Assembly (NCBI RefSeq): GCF_007747215.1
Contig: NZ_CP036273.1
Location: 3,518,322 to 3,582,321 of the forward strand
From: Urbifossiella limnaea
GTDB lineage: Bacteria; Planctomycetota; Planctomycetia; Gemmatales; Gemmataceae
Length of the DNA stretch: 64,000 nt
Direction of reading: 5' to 3'
A model generated the notes under the pieces. The model was not told the DNA's origin. It was given only the letters and a program-made list of their open reading frames with translations, and did not search any database. Made by a program: the position numbers and the translations under genes. Below are positions 34,808 to 43,967 of the stretch, one piece after another; position 1 is the stretch's first letter, and every line of letters begins with the position of its first letter.

Positions 34808-35407
34808 GTGCTGTTCGCCGAACACCGACTGGCCGGGTGGACGTTCGGGCTGGCCGCCTCGAAGCGGCGGCTGGGCGTGTGCAAGTACCGCCGGAAGCGG
34901 ATCGAGATCAGCGAGTACCACGCCCGGCACAACCCGGACGCGACCGTCCTCGACACCCTCTTGCACGAGATCGCCCACGCCCTCGCCGGCCCGGCGGCCA
35001 AGCACGGCCCGGTGTGGCAGGCGGTCGCCGCCCGCCTCGGGGCGACCCCGCGGGCGTGCGACGACTCGCCCGACACGGTGGTGGAGCCCGGCGACTGGCG
35101 GACCACCTGCCCGTCCTGCAACCGGACCCACCATCGGTACAAACGCCCCCGCTCGTTGTCCGGCTACCGCTGCAAGTGTCCGGCACGAACTCCACTCGTG
35201 TTCGCCTACGCCGGAGACCCAGCCCGCGAGCCCACGGTGCCCACTGTGACGGAACCGGCCCCCACCCGGTGGAAAGCGAACTGTGCCGGCTGCGGCACCA
35301 CTCACAAGCGTGCGAGACGGCCGAAGACTGGTGTGTGGCGGTGCCGCTGCCCCGCCCGGAGCGAGTTGGAGTGGGTGTTCGGGCCGGGCGGTCCGAACGC
35401 CGGGTAG
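34808..35407 (+). CDS. SprT-like zinc metalloprotease-domain protein
   Basis: 199 aa from GTG 34808. The SprT-like domain has the zinc motif LLHEIAHALAG (HExxH) and a third His in AKHGPVWQAVAARL. Two C-terminal zinc-ribbon-like units follow (CPSCNRTHHRYKR...CKCPAR and CAGCGTTHKRARR...CRCPAR). SprT/Spartan proteins cleave DNA-protein crosslinks, but bacterial members are poorly known. The IS5 element lies 14 bp upstream, so its promoter is probably changed or supplied by the IS. Confidence 0.85.
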   Translation: MLFAEHRLAGWTFGLAASKRRLGVCKYRRKRIEISEYHARHNPDATVLDTLLHEIAHALAGPAAKHGPVWQAVAARLGATPRACDDSPDTVVEPGDWRTTCPSCNRTHHRYKRPRSLSGYRCKCPARTPLVFAYAGDPAREPTVPTVTEPAPTRWKANCAGCGTTHKRARRPKTGVWRCRCPARSELEWVFGPGGPNAG

Positions 35408-35458
35408 CAAAGCACGGGTGGTTTCGGGCGACTGACGGCAGGTCCGGGTTCGTGGCGA

Positions 35459-35749
35459 TCAGTGCCAGAAGCAGCCCATCGGGTCCTCGGCGAGGTAGGC
35501 CAACGCCCGGTCGAGCGGCAGGACGATCGGGCCGAAATCGCCGATGTCGTCCCACCGCTCGCGGTGGCTCCACCACTTCACCTCGACCGCGTCCCCGGCT
35601 CCGGTCGGGCGGAACCGGGCCACGGGCCGGCCGGACGACTCGCGGAACAGGGAGTACCCGCCGCCGACTTTGCGGACGACGACCCCGCCGCCCTTCTCCG
35701 CGATGTAGGCTTCGATCCGGGTCAGGTGCAGGTCAACCGACCCGTCCAT
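35459..35749 (-). CDS. Small conserved 96-aa protein
   Basis: 96 aa from ATG 35749. Beta-rich: VVVRKVGGGYSLFRESSGRP, VARFRPTGAGDAVEVKWWSH, and a helical end (LPLDRALAYLAEDPMGCFW). No named domain, but the pattern is of a recurrent planctomycete family. Its start overlaps the stop of the upstream gene (TGATG), so the two are co-translated. Confidence 0.7.
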   Translation of the reverse strand: MDGSVDLHLTRIEAYIAEKGGGVVVRKVGGGYSLFRESSGRPVARFRPTGAGDAVEVKWWSHRERWDDIGDFGPIVLPLDRALAYLAEDPMGCFWH

Positions 35750-36354
35750 CACTCGTCCCCGAAGGCTCCACCGTCGTCCACCGACTCGGTCAAGTCGGCG
35801 AGGCTTCGGTCGGTGGCGGCTTGGTACTGCTCCGCGACCTCGCCGACAAACCCGGGGTCGCACCGCAACAGCAGGGCGTACGTGTACCCCTCGTCCCTCC
35901 CCAGGTCGGGGTACTCGGCGTAGGCCAACTCGGCGACCTCGTCAGCGTTGTCCGCCAGCCACCGCCGGACCTCGCCCAGCTCCTGGTCCCGGCGGGTCAG
36001 TTTCTGCTGGTACGGATTGTTGTTGTAGACGACGCACACGTCGTCACCGCCCAGCACGCCGTCCAGGACGCGGACGCCACGGCGCGTCTCGAAGTCCTGC
36101 TCACACGCCACACGCGCTGCCTCCCGGACCATCTCGGGGAAGAGGGCGTCGAGGGCCGAGCCTGCCTCCACCTCGGGGGCCGTCACGACCGGGCCGTCGT
36201 CGTACACCGCCAAGACGGCGGCGTACCGGGCCGCGATCAGGGCCGCCCACTTCTCCTCGAACGGCCGCCACGCCGCGTCCGACCGCTTGCGCCGCGCCCG
36301 GTCGATCCGCTCGATCGAGTCCCGCACCTCGTCGTCCTGCTCGTCCCCGGACAT
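35749..36354 (-). CDS. Unknown 201-aa protein, operon partner of the 96-aa protein
   Basis: 201 aa from ATG 36354 (MSGDEQDDEVRDSIERIDRA). It is acidic and helical, with AWRPFEEKWAALIAARYAAV, FPEMVREAARVACEQDFETR and VCVVYNNNPYQQKLTRRDQE. No domain is recognised. It overlaps the next gene by one base. Cytoplasmic; function unknown. Confidence 0.65.
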   Translation of the reverse strand: MSGDEQDDEVRDSIERIDRARRKRSDAAWRPFEEKWAALIAARYAAVLAVYDDGPVVTAPEVEAGSALDALFPEMVREAARVACEQDFETRRGVRVLDGVLGGDDVCVVYNNNPYQQKLTRRDQELGEVRRWLADNADEVAELAYAEYPDLGRDEGYTYALLLRCDPGFVGEVAEQYQAATDRSLADLTESVDDGGAFGDE

Positions 36355-36402
36355 GGTCCCCTCCTCTGGTTGGTGACACGGGGGCGTTCCAGCCGCCCCC
36401 AA

Positions 36403-36877
36403 GTGCCAGGCGAGAGCCGACGGGCCGGCCAGTCACGTTTTCGGGTTTTTCGTCCTTGCGACCGGGGCCGCCTCCTTCACTTCGGCGAGTGAAGCCTCCC
36501 CCACCGCCCTGGCAGGATGGCGGGATGCCGGCAACCGCATCCTGCCATGACGAAACCCCAGGATTACCAGTGTTTCGTTGATGTGCTGGCAGGATGGTGG
36601 GATGAAATCCGAGAAAAGAATCCTTATAGGGGACTGCTCTTGTCGCGTGGGGGGCGGCGGGGAATTACTCCCCGGAAACGGGCCGCATCCTGCCAGCGAG
36701 AGGTCGGTCATCGTGTCCCGGGTGACGCGGTTTGTAGGTTTGGAGACACGCGCGACAGCGTCCGTACTGATCGCAGTGGAGTTCACCGGCCGAATAGGAG
36801 TCGTTCGCCGGAATGGCGTCGGCGTGCAAGGCGGATCTGGAAGGGGAAACTGGGGGTGAACGGAAGGAGCGGAAGCG
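36403..36877. repeat. Gene-poor stretch with four GGCAGGATGC-type motifs
   Basis: GGCAGGATGG occurs at 36511 and 36588, each followed by (C/T)GGGATG. The inverse GCATCCTGCC occurs at 36537-36546 and 36685-36694. Together they make two loose inverted pairs over 180 bp. This could be a regulator-binding array or a remnant of a small repeat element. No gene is supported here. Confidence 0.5.
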
Positions 36878-37291
36878 ATGGCGACGCCGAGAGAACCGTG
36901 GAACATCCGACCGGCCCGGACGCGGGCCGCCGTACCCGCCGCCCTCAAGACCGAGGTGGAAGCGAAATCCACGCATCTGGTCGAGACCGTGTTGAAGCCC
37001 CGGCACGTCCTGCCGCCCCCGACAGACGGGCCGCTCAACTCCATCACCGACATCGGGGCGAAGTGGTACAGGAACTACTTCTACTTCTTCTCGACCTACG
37101 CCTGCCCGAGCCCGACCGCCCTCGCCCCCGCGTTCGAGGCGATGTTCGCCCGGATGGAACCGCTCGGGAACGGCACGTTCGCCCTGTACGCCATGCGGTA
37201 CACGGGCAAGGAATGGGTCGGGGTGCTCGACGCCCTGTCGGTGGACGAGTGCCTGGACGCCATCCGGGACGACCCGTGGTTCGTGCCATAG
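36878..37291 (+). CDS. Conserved 137-aa protein of unknown function (copy 2)
   Basis: 137 aa from ATG 36878 with AAGGAG upstream. It is a full-length relative of the gene at 3887-4300. Shared landmarks include AKWYRNYFYFFSTYACP, FARMEPLG, RYTGKEWV and DECLDAIRDDPWFVP. The N-terminal 35 residues differ most. No membrane or signal segments. Function unknown. Confidence 0.8.
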   Translation: MATPREPWNIRPARTRAAVPAALKTEVEAKSTHLVETVLKPRHVLPPPTDGPLNSITDIGAKWYRNYFYFFSTYACPSPTALAPAFEAMFARMEPLGNGTFALYAMRYTGKEWVGVLDALSVDECLDAIRDDPWFVP

Positions 37292-37367
37292 CGGATCGAC
37301 GGCACCGCGGTCGCGGCAACCCGGCGTGCCGACACCGACACGCTCTCCCGGCGTGCGGGCCGACGCG

Positions 37368-39953
37368 CTACCGCGACGTGGCCTCGGCCCGGAAGGTCTT
37401 CCGAGCCCGCAGCAGCCTGAGATTCACCATGTCCGCGACGTAGATGTGGTCGTCCGTGACCCCGACGCTATTCGGGAAGGCCAGCGGGATGCCCCGCGTC
37501 GGAACCAGATCCCCGGGCAGTCCGCCCGTCGAGTCGCGGTTCCCGTAGGTGCCGAAGTGGAGGATCTCGGTGCCCGCGTTGTCGACGACCGCCACGCGCT
37601 GAGCGACGTTCGTGGGGTAGTAGAGCCGGCCGTAGGCGTCCACGTCGAACCGGGGGGTACGGGTGATGCAGTCCGTATCGAACGCGCCGTACGGCACGTC
37701 GTAAGAGACGGTCGGGCCGATCGGAGCTATGGGGAACAAGTTGCCGCTCTCCAGCGTGCCGGTCGGCGCGAACTTGTGGATGCGGCCCACGGCACCCGCG
37801 AACCGATCGCCCTCGAACCCGGGCAACCCGGCCGGCGGCTTCCGGTCGACGTACCCGACGTAGAGGTTCCCCCGGGGGTCGAACCGTACCCCGCCGGCGG
37901 CGTCGGGCAGCCTGGCGACAGTCGTCGCCCCCCACGGCACCTTCGCCCCGGTCCCGGCGAACACCCGCAGGCCGTCCTTCGGGTCGCCGACGACCGCCAG
38001 GTTGCCGTTCGGGGCGACCGCGATCCCCTTGTCGCCGTTGCCGGTGAAGCACCACTCGTGGTGAAAGGCGGGGGTGAGGCGGTTGCTCCCCGTGTCCCCG
38101 AGGTTCGCCGGCGGGTAATCGGGTTTGTCGAGGTGGAAGCGGGCCACCTTGCCGACCGAGTAGGAGGAACTCCCGTCGGCGAGAGTGCGGGCGTAGACGT
38201 GCCGGTTCCGCGGGTCGATGGCGATGCTCGCCGTCCTGAGCGGCACCTTCACGAAGCGGGGGGACTTCCAGTCCCCGACCTTCCAGACGCCGGCGTGGTC
38301 GTCCAGCAGGTAGACCTCGTCGGTCTTCTGGTCCACTTCCATCCGGTCGAACCCCAGGCACCGCTGCGCCCCCTCGACCCGGTAGAAGTCCTTGAGCAGG
38401 GTGAGATCCTTCCCGTCGTCCCGGTAGATGCGGACGGGCATCTCGGTGTACGCGACCCAGACGTTCACGGCCGTGTCGGTGTCGCACACGACGAGGTGGG
38501 AGCACTTGTGGTGGTCGGTGTACCCCGTCTCGGACACGGGGATGGTGGCCGCCGGCTTGTCGTCCTTCCGCCAGTCGGTGAACTTGAGCAACGCCACCCG
38601 CCCGCGGCCCGCGTGCTCGTCGCCGAAGCGGGTGGTGAGGTAGAGCGCACCCGTCTTCGCGCTCACGGCAACGGCATCCGGGCGTTCGACGGGGATTGCG
38701 CGGACGACCTTCCCCGTCGGGTCCAGAACGACGAGCCGCTTGTTGAGCCGGTCGCACACGAACACGTTCCCGGCCGTGTCCGCGGCGACGCCGTGCAGGG
38801 CGGCGTAGCTGTGCGTGCCGCCGAGTGCCGCCCGGCGGTCCTTCACGACCGTAGGAATGGTCCTCGGGTCCAGTGAGAAGATCACCCGGGCGGTCCGCGT
38901 TTCCCGATCGACTTTCCACACCTGCCCGTCCCGCCAGGTGCCGTCCGCCTTGATCTCCTGGATCGAACCGTATCTCGTCGTCGCGGCGTAGACGCCGCTC
39001 AGGTAGAAGTGCTTCCCGTCTGGGGTCGGGCAAGTGAAGACCGGCCCGAGCAGGGCGTTGACGACGTGGCTGTCGGGCGTCACCGGCCCCAGCCCGAGCG
39101 GCGGGCTGGTCACCAGCGGCCCCGGCATTCGTTCGCCGGCGGCCTCGGGGATGGTGCCGTCCGCGTTGACCGTCAGGAGCTCGAACGTGGCCCTGCCGGG
39201 GCCGGTGTGCCAGAAGCTGAGGCGCGTCGGGTCGGGGGTCGGGATCAACCGGGCCATCCCGCCCGTTGCGGTGTCGAGGATCGTCGTCGTCAGCGACGGG
39301 TCCGTCAGCCGGGTGAACTTGGGCGTGTAGGTGCCGTCGGGTCTGACGTTGATGCCCCACCCCGTCACGGCCGCGACGGCCTTGCCGGCGGGCGGCGGGA
39401 AGACGGTCCGCAGGTAGTTCCCGGCGGCGTCGTACCGGCGCACGGCGGGCGGCCCCAGGTTGCTGGAGTGCCCCAGCACGTACACCGTGCCGTCCGGCTT
39501 CCGTTCGAGGCCGTTGATGCCGAACGGGCTGTGGTCGTTGTGGCCGCTCTCCTCGGAGTAGTACGCGTACGGGTCGCCGCCCACGATCTGCTCCAGGGCC
39601 ACCCCCATCCCCGCGCGGACGCGAACGACCACGGCCTCGGGCCGGCGGACGCGGACCTGGTAGTCGTCTTTGCCGTCCCACTCCAACGACTGCGCCCGGG
39701 AGCCGGCTGCCAACGGCGGTGGGGCCTTCGGACCGAGCACCCCGGCGGCCAGGTGTCGGACGACGGCGGACGTCGCCGGGTCGACGAGGGCGACCTCGAC
39801 GTCGGTGAGCGCGTCGAGCTCGAAGGTCACCCGCCACGCCCCGGTCTGCTCGTCGGCGTGGAGTGCCGGCGGCTTGATCCACCGCGGCGGGTCGGCTCCC
39901 GGTGCCGACCCGGACGCCAGTACGACCAGACCGGCAGCGATGAGGGCGCGCAT
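37368..39953 (-). CDS. Large secreted beta-propeller (NHL-like) protein
   Basis: 861 aa from ATG 39953, which has GGGAGA upstream. A signal peptide covers residues 1-20 (LIAAGLVVLASGSAPGA). A FlgD-like or Ig-like N-terminal region (WRVTFELDALTDVEVALVDP) is followed by many blades with NHL-type strings: HGVAADTAGNVFVCDRLNKR, GIAVAPNGNLAVVGDPKDGL, GGVRFDPRGNLYVGY, and FPNSVGVTDDHIYVADMVN. It may bind or sense extracellular sugars or act as a scaffold. No catalytic motif is evident. Confidence 0.88.
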   Translation of the reverse strand: MRALIAAGLVVLASGSAPGADPPRWIKPPALHADEQTGAWRVTFELDALTDVEVALVDPATSAVVRHLAAGVLGPKAPPPLAAGSRAQSLEWDGKDDYQVRVRRPEAVVVRVRAGMGVALEQIVGGDPYAYYSEESGHNDHSPFGINGLERKPDGTVYVLGHSSNLGPPAVRRYDAAGNYLRTVFPPPAGKAVAAVTGWGINVRPDGTYTPKFTRLTDPSLTTTILDTATGGMARLIPTPDPTRLSFWHTGPGRATFELLTVNADGTIPEAAGERMPGPLVTSPPLGLGPVTPDSHVVNALLGPVFTCPTPDGKHFYLSGVYAATTRYGSIQEIKADGTWRDGQVWKVDRETRTARVIFSLDPRTIPTVVKDRRAALGGTHSYAALHGVAADTAGNVFVCDRLNKRLVVLDPTGKVVRAIPVERPDAVAVSAKTGALYLTTRFGDEHAGRGRVALLKFTDWRKDDKPAATIPVSETGYTDHHKCSHLVVCDTDTAVNVWVAYTEMPVRIYRDDGKDLTLLKDFYRVEGAQRCLGFDRMEVDQKTDEVYLLDDHAGVWKVGDWKSPRFVKVPLRTASIAIDPRNRHVYARTLADGSSSYSVGKVARFHLDKPDYPPANLGDTGSNRLTPAFHHEWCFTGNGDKGIAVAPNGNLAVVGDPKDGLRVFAGTGAKVPWGATTVARLPDAAGGVRFDPRGNLYVGYVDRKPPAGLPGFEGDRFAGAVGRIHKFAPTGTLESGNLFPIAPIGPTVSYDVPYGAFDTDCITRTPRFDVDAYGRLYYPTNVAQRVAVVDNAGTEILHFGTYGNRDSTGGLPGDLVPTRGIPLAFPNSVGVTDDHIYVADMVNLRLLRARKTFRAEATSR

Positions 39954-40082
39954 CGGATCTCCCGCTCCAGCGACCACTGGGAACCGCCGGGAACCGCCCC
40001 CACCTTTGGGTACGCCGGGGCCGGCGGTTGGCAACGAGGCGGCCCGATCGACCGGACCGGCCACGGGCTCCGACCGCCCGGT

Positions 40083-40382
40083 TCAGTTCCAGCGGATCGG
40101 CTTCCCGCTAAGCCACGTGATGAACACGCCGACGACCAGCAGCGCGACCGGGGCGAGGAGCGGGACCGCCACGGCCGCCACCAACCCGACGGCCACCCAC
40201 CGCCCCCAGTCGGCGTCAACGGCGAACAGAAAGTACAGGCTGCCCGCCAGGGCGGCGGCGAGCAGGAGCGTGAGGGGAATCAGCCGGCCGTTCCCGTACC
40301 CGCGGACGGCTCCGCGTCCCGCAAAGTAGAGGAGGATGCCGTTCGCAATAGCCAGTGGCGTATAGAGAACGTAGGCGATCAT
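40083..40382 (-). CDS. Small membrane protein, three helices
   Basis: 99 aa from ATG 40382, with three hydrophobic segments (IAYVLYTPLAIANGILLYFA, LIPLTLLLAAALAGSLYFLF, VAVGLVAAVAVPLLAPVALL...). No family recognised. It is separated by 129 bp from the large beta-propeller gene on the same strand. Confidence 0.6.
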   Translation of the reverse strand: MIAYVLYTPLAIANGILLYFAGRGAVRGYGNGRLIPLTLLLAAALAGSLYFLFAVDADWGRWVAVGLVAAVAVPLLAPVALLVVGVFITWLSGKPIRWN

Positions 40383-40553
40383 GCAGCTACTCGTGACCCG
40401 TGAGTGGTGTGGCGGCGACGACGGAGAGATTCTCACGCTCGGCGAGATCCTATGCTCAAGGGGTGATCCTCTGCAACTCCGCCGTGCCGGATCGCGGAGC
40501 CCGGACCGAGGTGATCTACGCGAGAGTGCGAGCCGCGAGGCCGGGAGGCCGCG

Positions 40554-40727
40554 ATGGGCGAGAAATGGGACCGGAGCGGGAAACGTGTCCGCCCCAAGAC
40601 CGCCGTGCGGGGGAAGCGATACCTGTGCGCGACGTGCCGCAAGCGCAGTCCGACGGCGGTCACGACCCCGGCCCCGTGGTACTGCCCGAACTGCCTCCGC
40701 GCGGACGAGTCCACGTCAGCGGAATGA
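40554..40727 (+). CDS. Small zinc-ribbon protein, 57 aa
   Basis: 57 aa from ATG 40554 with GGGAGG six bases upstream. A basic N-terminus (EKWDRSGKRVRPKTAVRGKR) is followed by a zinc ribbon of two Cys pairs (LCATCRKR and YCPNCLRA). Probably binds nucleic acid. Function unknown. Confidence 0.65.
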   Translation: MGEKWDRSGKRVRPKTAVRGKRYLCATCRKRSPTAVTTPAPWYCPNCLRADESTSAE

Positions 40728-40845
40728 CGGGTGGCGGCCAGCGGGGGTGGGCCGCACGGCGTCGCCGTACGCCGGTCGGCCGGGAGAGCGCAGCAACCAC
40801 AAGATCCGTCCCGAGGTTCCCGTTAACGATTGCGCGGGTGGGAGG

Positions 40846-41568
40846 CTACCGGCCGAGAGCCTTTCTCACCTCGGCCGCGACCTGCCCGGCGAGGGCGGTG
40901 TACCCGTCGGGGGTGAAGTGGACGTTGTTCGGGAGCTGCCCCTCCCCCTTGCGCCCGCGGACGAACGCGTCCAGGTCGTTCACCGCGACCCCGTGCCGGG
41001 CCATCACCTCCCGGGCCGCCGCGTTGTACGCCCGGTCCGCGTCCGCCCGCCGGGCGGGTTCCTTCTCCGGGACCGGGGTGGTCGTGGCGAAGATCAGCTT
41101 CGCGCCGGTCTTCTTCATCCGCCCGACCAGCGCGTCCAGGTTCTTCCGGTACTCCTCCACCGGCACCTGAACCTTCCCCTTGTCCGGGCTGGTGTTCTGC
41201 CCCTTGTCGTCCACGAACTTCAGGTCGTGCAGCCCGAAGTTGAAGTGGATCACGTCCCACCGGCCGTCCCCCAGCCACCCGTCCAGTTGAGCGACCCCGC
41301 GGGTGGTCGGGCCGCAGTTGGTCGGCGGGCGGTGGACGTTCGCTACGGCTTTCAACTTCTCCCGCACGGGTAGGGTGTATCCGATCGAGATGGAGTCCCC
41401 GATCAAGAGCACGCGGGGGAGGCCGGGCACGTCCACGACCGGGGCGAGGGCCGGCTGCGGGGCCTTCTTCGGCGGGGTCTTGGGGGCGTCCTTCTTCCCG
41501 TCCTGGCCGGCGGAAAGGCCGGCGGCCAGGACGAAGGCGACGGCGATCGAGTACAGCCAGGCGGGCAT
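40846..41568 (-). CDS. Secreted SGNH/GDSL-type hydrolase
   Basis: 240 aa from ATG 41568 with a signal peptide (LYSIAVAFVLAAGLSAG). Block I is VLLIGDSISIGY with the catalytic Ser, the Gly/Asn blocks are RGVAQLDGW and NFGLHDLKF, and block V is NNVHFTPDGYTALA with the catalytic Asp and His. These enzymes remove acyl or acetyl groups, often from polysaccharides. It is divergent from the DUF1501 gene. Confidence 0.9.
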   Translation of the reverse strand: MPAWLYSIAVAFVLAAGLSAGQDGKKDAPKTPPKKAPQPALAPVVDVPGLPRVLLIGDSISIGYTLPVREKLKAVANVHRPPTNCGPTTRGVAQLDGWLGDGRWDVIHFNFGLHDLKFVDDKGQNTSPDKGKVQVPVEEYRKNLDALVGRMKKTGAKLIFATTTPVPEKEPARRADADRAYNAAAREVMARHGVAVNDLDAFVRGRKGEGQLPNNVHFTPDGYTALAGQVAAEVRKALGR

Positions 41569-41787
41569 CACGCCTCCGGGTCGGGGTTGGGGGCGGTCCG
41601 ATTGTACACCGTCGCGGTCCGCTGCACTAACCTCCTGCCGAGGGCCGGAGGGCTGTTGCAACCTCCCGGGAATCGGGTAGAGTTTCCTCGCCTGCCTCCG
41701 CACCTGCCGACCCGGGCGGTGCCCCGCCGGTTACGCGTGCCCGCCCCCACATTCGAAGGGCGACTGCCGTGCCAGAAGGGCGTTCCC

Positions 41788-43179
41788 ATGCTTCGCGTCA
41801 CGGGTGAGACCGCACCCCTCTGCGACGGCTTCACCCGCCGGGAACTGCTACGCATCGGTGCCGTCGGCCTCGGCGGCCTGTCGTTACCGCGGCTGCTCCG
41901 ATGCCGGGCCGCGGCGGCAGCGACGGGTTCTCGGCCGCGGGCGAAGTCCGTCATCGTCCTGTTCAACGGCGGCGGCATCCCGCACCACGAGACGTGGGAC
42001 CCGAAGCCGGACGCGCCCGCCGAAATCCGGGGGGCGTTCGGCGTGATTCCCACCCGCACCCCAGGGCTGCGCGTCGGCGAGCTGATGCCACGGACGGCCG
42101 GGCTGACGGACAAGATCGCGGTCGTCCGCACCATGGTCACGGGCGACAACGCCCACTCGACCAGCGGCTACCAGATGCTCACCGGCCTCCCGCACGTCCC
42201 CCTGAACCGGGAGAACGCCACCCCCGGCAAGCCGAACGACTGGCCGCCGTACAACGCCGTGGTGCGTGCCCTCCGGCCCGCCGTCGACGGGCTGCCGTCG
42301 TCCGTCGTCCTCCCCCGCCGGCTGGCGAACTTCGACGGCCTGTACCCGTGGCCCGGGACCGACGCCGGGGCACTGGGCCGCAAGTACGAGGCGTGGTCCC
42401 TGGACTGCGACCCGTCGGACCCGACGTTTACCACCCCGGGGTGCGAACCGTCCGCCGACCTGCCCGCGTCCCGGGTCGATCACCGCCGGGCGTTGCTGGG
42501 GCGGCTCGACCGGCACCTCGCCGATCACCCCGGGACCGCCGACCACGACCGCTACCGGCAGCAGGCCATCGACCTGATCGCGGGGCGGCGGGGGCGGGAG
42601 GCGTTCGACCTGACGCGGGAGCCGGTCACCGTCCGGGACCGCTACGGGCGGACGAAGCACGGGCAGAGCGTGCTGCTCGCCCGCCGGCTGGTCGAGGCCG
42701 GGGTGTCGCTGGTCCAGGTGAACTGGGCGTCGCCGGACAAGAAGCTGCCCAACGGCGGCGGGTGGGACACCCACGAGAAGCACAACGAGAGCCTCAAGGG
42801 GTGGCTGATGCCGGCCATGGACCGGACGTACTCGGCCCTGATCGAGGACCTGGACCAGCGCGGCCTGCTGGACGAGACGCTCGTCTGCTGGGTGGCCGAG
42901 TTCGGGCACACCCCGAGGTTCAACGCGAAGGGCGGGCGGGACCACTGGGGGCGGGTGTTTTCCATCGCCCTAGCCGGCGGCGGGGTGAGGGGCGGGGTGG
43001 TCGTCGGCAGGACGGACCGGCACGCGGGCGAGCCGACCGACGACGCCGTGCGGCCGGCCGACTACCTCGCCACGATCTTCCACTGCCTCGGCTTCGACCC
43101 GGACGCGACGATCCACGACATCGAGGGGCGGCCGTTGCCCGTGTCCCGCGGGCGGGTGATCGAGTCGGTGCTGCGCTAA
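41788..43179 (+). CDS. DUF1501 protein with twin-arginine signal
   Basis: 463 aa from ATG 41788. The N-terminus has a twin-arginine motif (FTRRELLRIGAVGLGGLSLP), so it is exported folded. The DUF1501 core includes VIVLFNGGGIPHHETWDPKP, DNAHSTSGYQMLTG, GWDTHEKHN, FGHTPRFNAKGGRDHWGRVF and a C-terminal SRGRVIESVL. DUF1501 is sulfatase/phosphatase-fold-related and abundant in planctomycetes, usually beside a DUF1549/DUF1553 cytochrome-like gene. That partner is missing here. Confidence 0.93.
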   Translation: MLRVTGETAPLCDGFTRRELLRIGAVGLGGLSLPRLLRCRAAAAATGSRPRAKSVIVLFNGGGIPHHETWDPKPDAPAEIRGAFGVIPTRTPGLRVGELMPRTAGLTDKIAVVRTMVTGDNAHSTSGYQMLTGLPHVPLNRENATPGKPNDWPPYNAVVRALRPAVDGLPSSVVLPRRLANFDGLYPWPGTDAGALGRKYEAWSLDCDPSDPTFTTPGCEPSADLPASRVDHRRALLGRLDRHLADHPGTADHDRYRQQAIDLIAGRRGREAFDLTREPVTVRDRYGRTKHGQSVLLARRLVEAGVSLVQVNWASPDKKLPNGGGWDTHEKHNESLKGWLMPAMDRTYSALIEDLDQRGLLDETLVCWVAEFGHTPRFNAKGGRDHWGRVFSIALAGGGVRGGVVVGRTDRHAGEPTDDAVRPADYLATIFHCLGFDPDATIHDIEGRPLPVSRGRVIESVLR

Positions 43180-43191
43180 GGGCGCGGTGAC

Positions 43192-43409
43192 CCCCCGAGC
43201 TGGTCGCGTGGGCCGACGTCGTCTTCGTCATGGAGCCGGCCCACCGGGCGAAGCTCGCCCGCTCGTTCCCGGCCGCCCTCCGCGGCAAGCGGGTCGTGTG
43301 CCTCGACGTCCCCGACGACTACGGGTACATGGCCCTCGAAATGGTGCGGCTCCTCCGGGACCGCGTCGCCCGTGCCGTCCCCGCCCCGGCGGTCGATCTG
43401 TCGGCCTGA
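43192..43409 (+). pseudogene. Low-molecular-weight tyrosine phosphatase-like C-terminal fragment
   Basis: The frame begins without a good start and reads ELVAWADVVFVMEPAHRAKL, RSFPAALRGKRVVCLDVPDD, YGYMALEMVRLLRDRV to a TGA at 43407. The WADxVFVMEPAHRxKL stretch is the middle part of protein-tyrosine-phosphatase-like genes. The catalytic N-terminal loop is missing. It begins right after the DUF1501 gene. Confidence 0.6.
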
Positions 43410-43615
43410 CAGGATGTGCGGGCGTGCGGCCTCGCAAACGGCCTCGCAACCCCACCCGGAGGCCGTGGACGCGTGCCGCCGGGCGGGGGTGGCCGCGAAG
43501 GAACCGTCCCCCGAACCGCACGGTCGCCGCCGTACGAACGGATACTCCGGTCGGGCCGTGGCCGTCGTTGCGACCGCCGCCCCCGAGTACGCCCCGCCTA
43601 CTCGCGTCCTTGATC

Positions 43616-43835
43616 TCAACCCCCGAAGTCTCGCCGCTGGAAGGTCATGAACCGGCGGTCCTTCTTGTACGGCGACTCGCCCAAGCGGACCACCTTCGCC
43701 TTGGCCAGCTTGTAGCGGTAGTTGTTCGTGATCGGGTCCGCGACCCGGTGGGCCAAAGCGTTGAACGGGTTCGGCGGGAACAGGAAGTAGGTGAACAGCA
43801 CGCCCGGCGGCACGGCGGCGTGACCATGCAATCGC
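43616..43835 (-). pseudogene. C-terminal fragment of an unidentified large protein
   Basis: A coherent protein-like tail (AAVPPGVLFTYFLFPPNPFN, ALAHRVADPITNNYRYKLAK, AKVVRLGESPYKKDRRFM) ends at 43616. Upstream the frame runs into basic nonsense. The pattern recalls the tail of a molybdopterin oxidoreductase, but this is a weak guess. The fragment lies after the end of the redox operon. Confidence 0.4.
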
Positions 43836-43967
43836 CTCGATCTCTCCCTTGCCGACGCGGATGCCGGTGTTCGCCGTGTACCACCTGTACGACGACGCCG
43901 GTGGGCCGTGCCGATTCCTGCGGCTCGATGCGACGGTCGAAGTGAATGTGAAGTAGGTTGATTCGAT

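Noticed and set aside
40383-40553. Gene in the gap before the small zinc-ribbon gene
   Set aside because: Frames there have no ribosome site and no protein-like sequence; only the 57-aa gene at 40554 is supported.
43410-43615. Gene between the phosphatase fragment and the next remnant
   Set aside because: All frames are low-complexity Arg/Pro/Ala and lack starts with ribosome sites.
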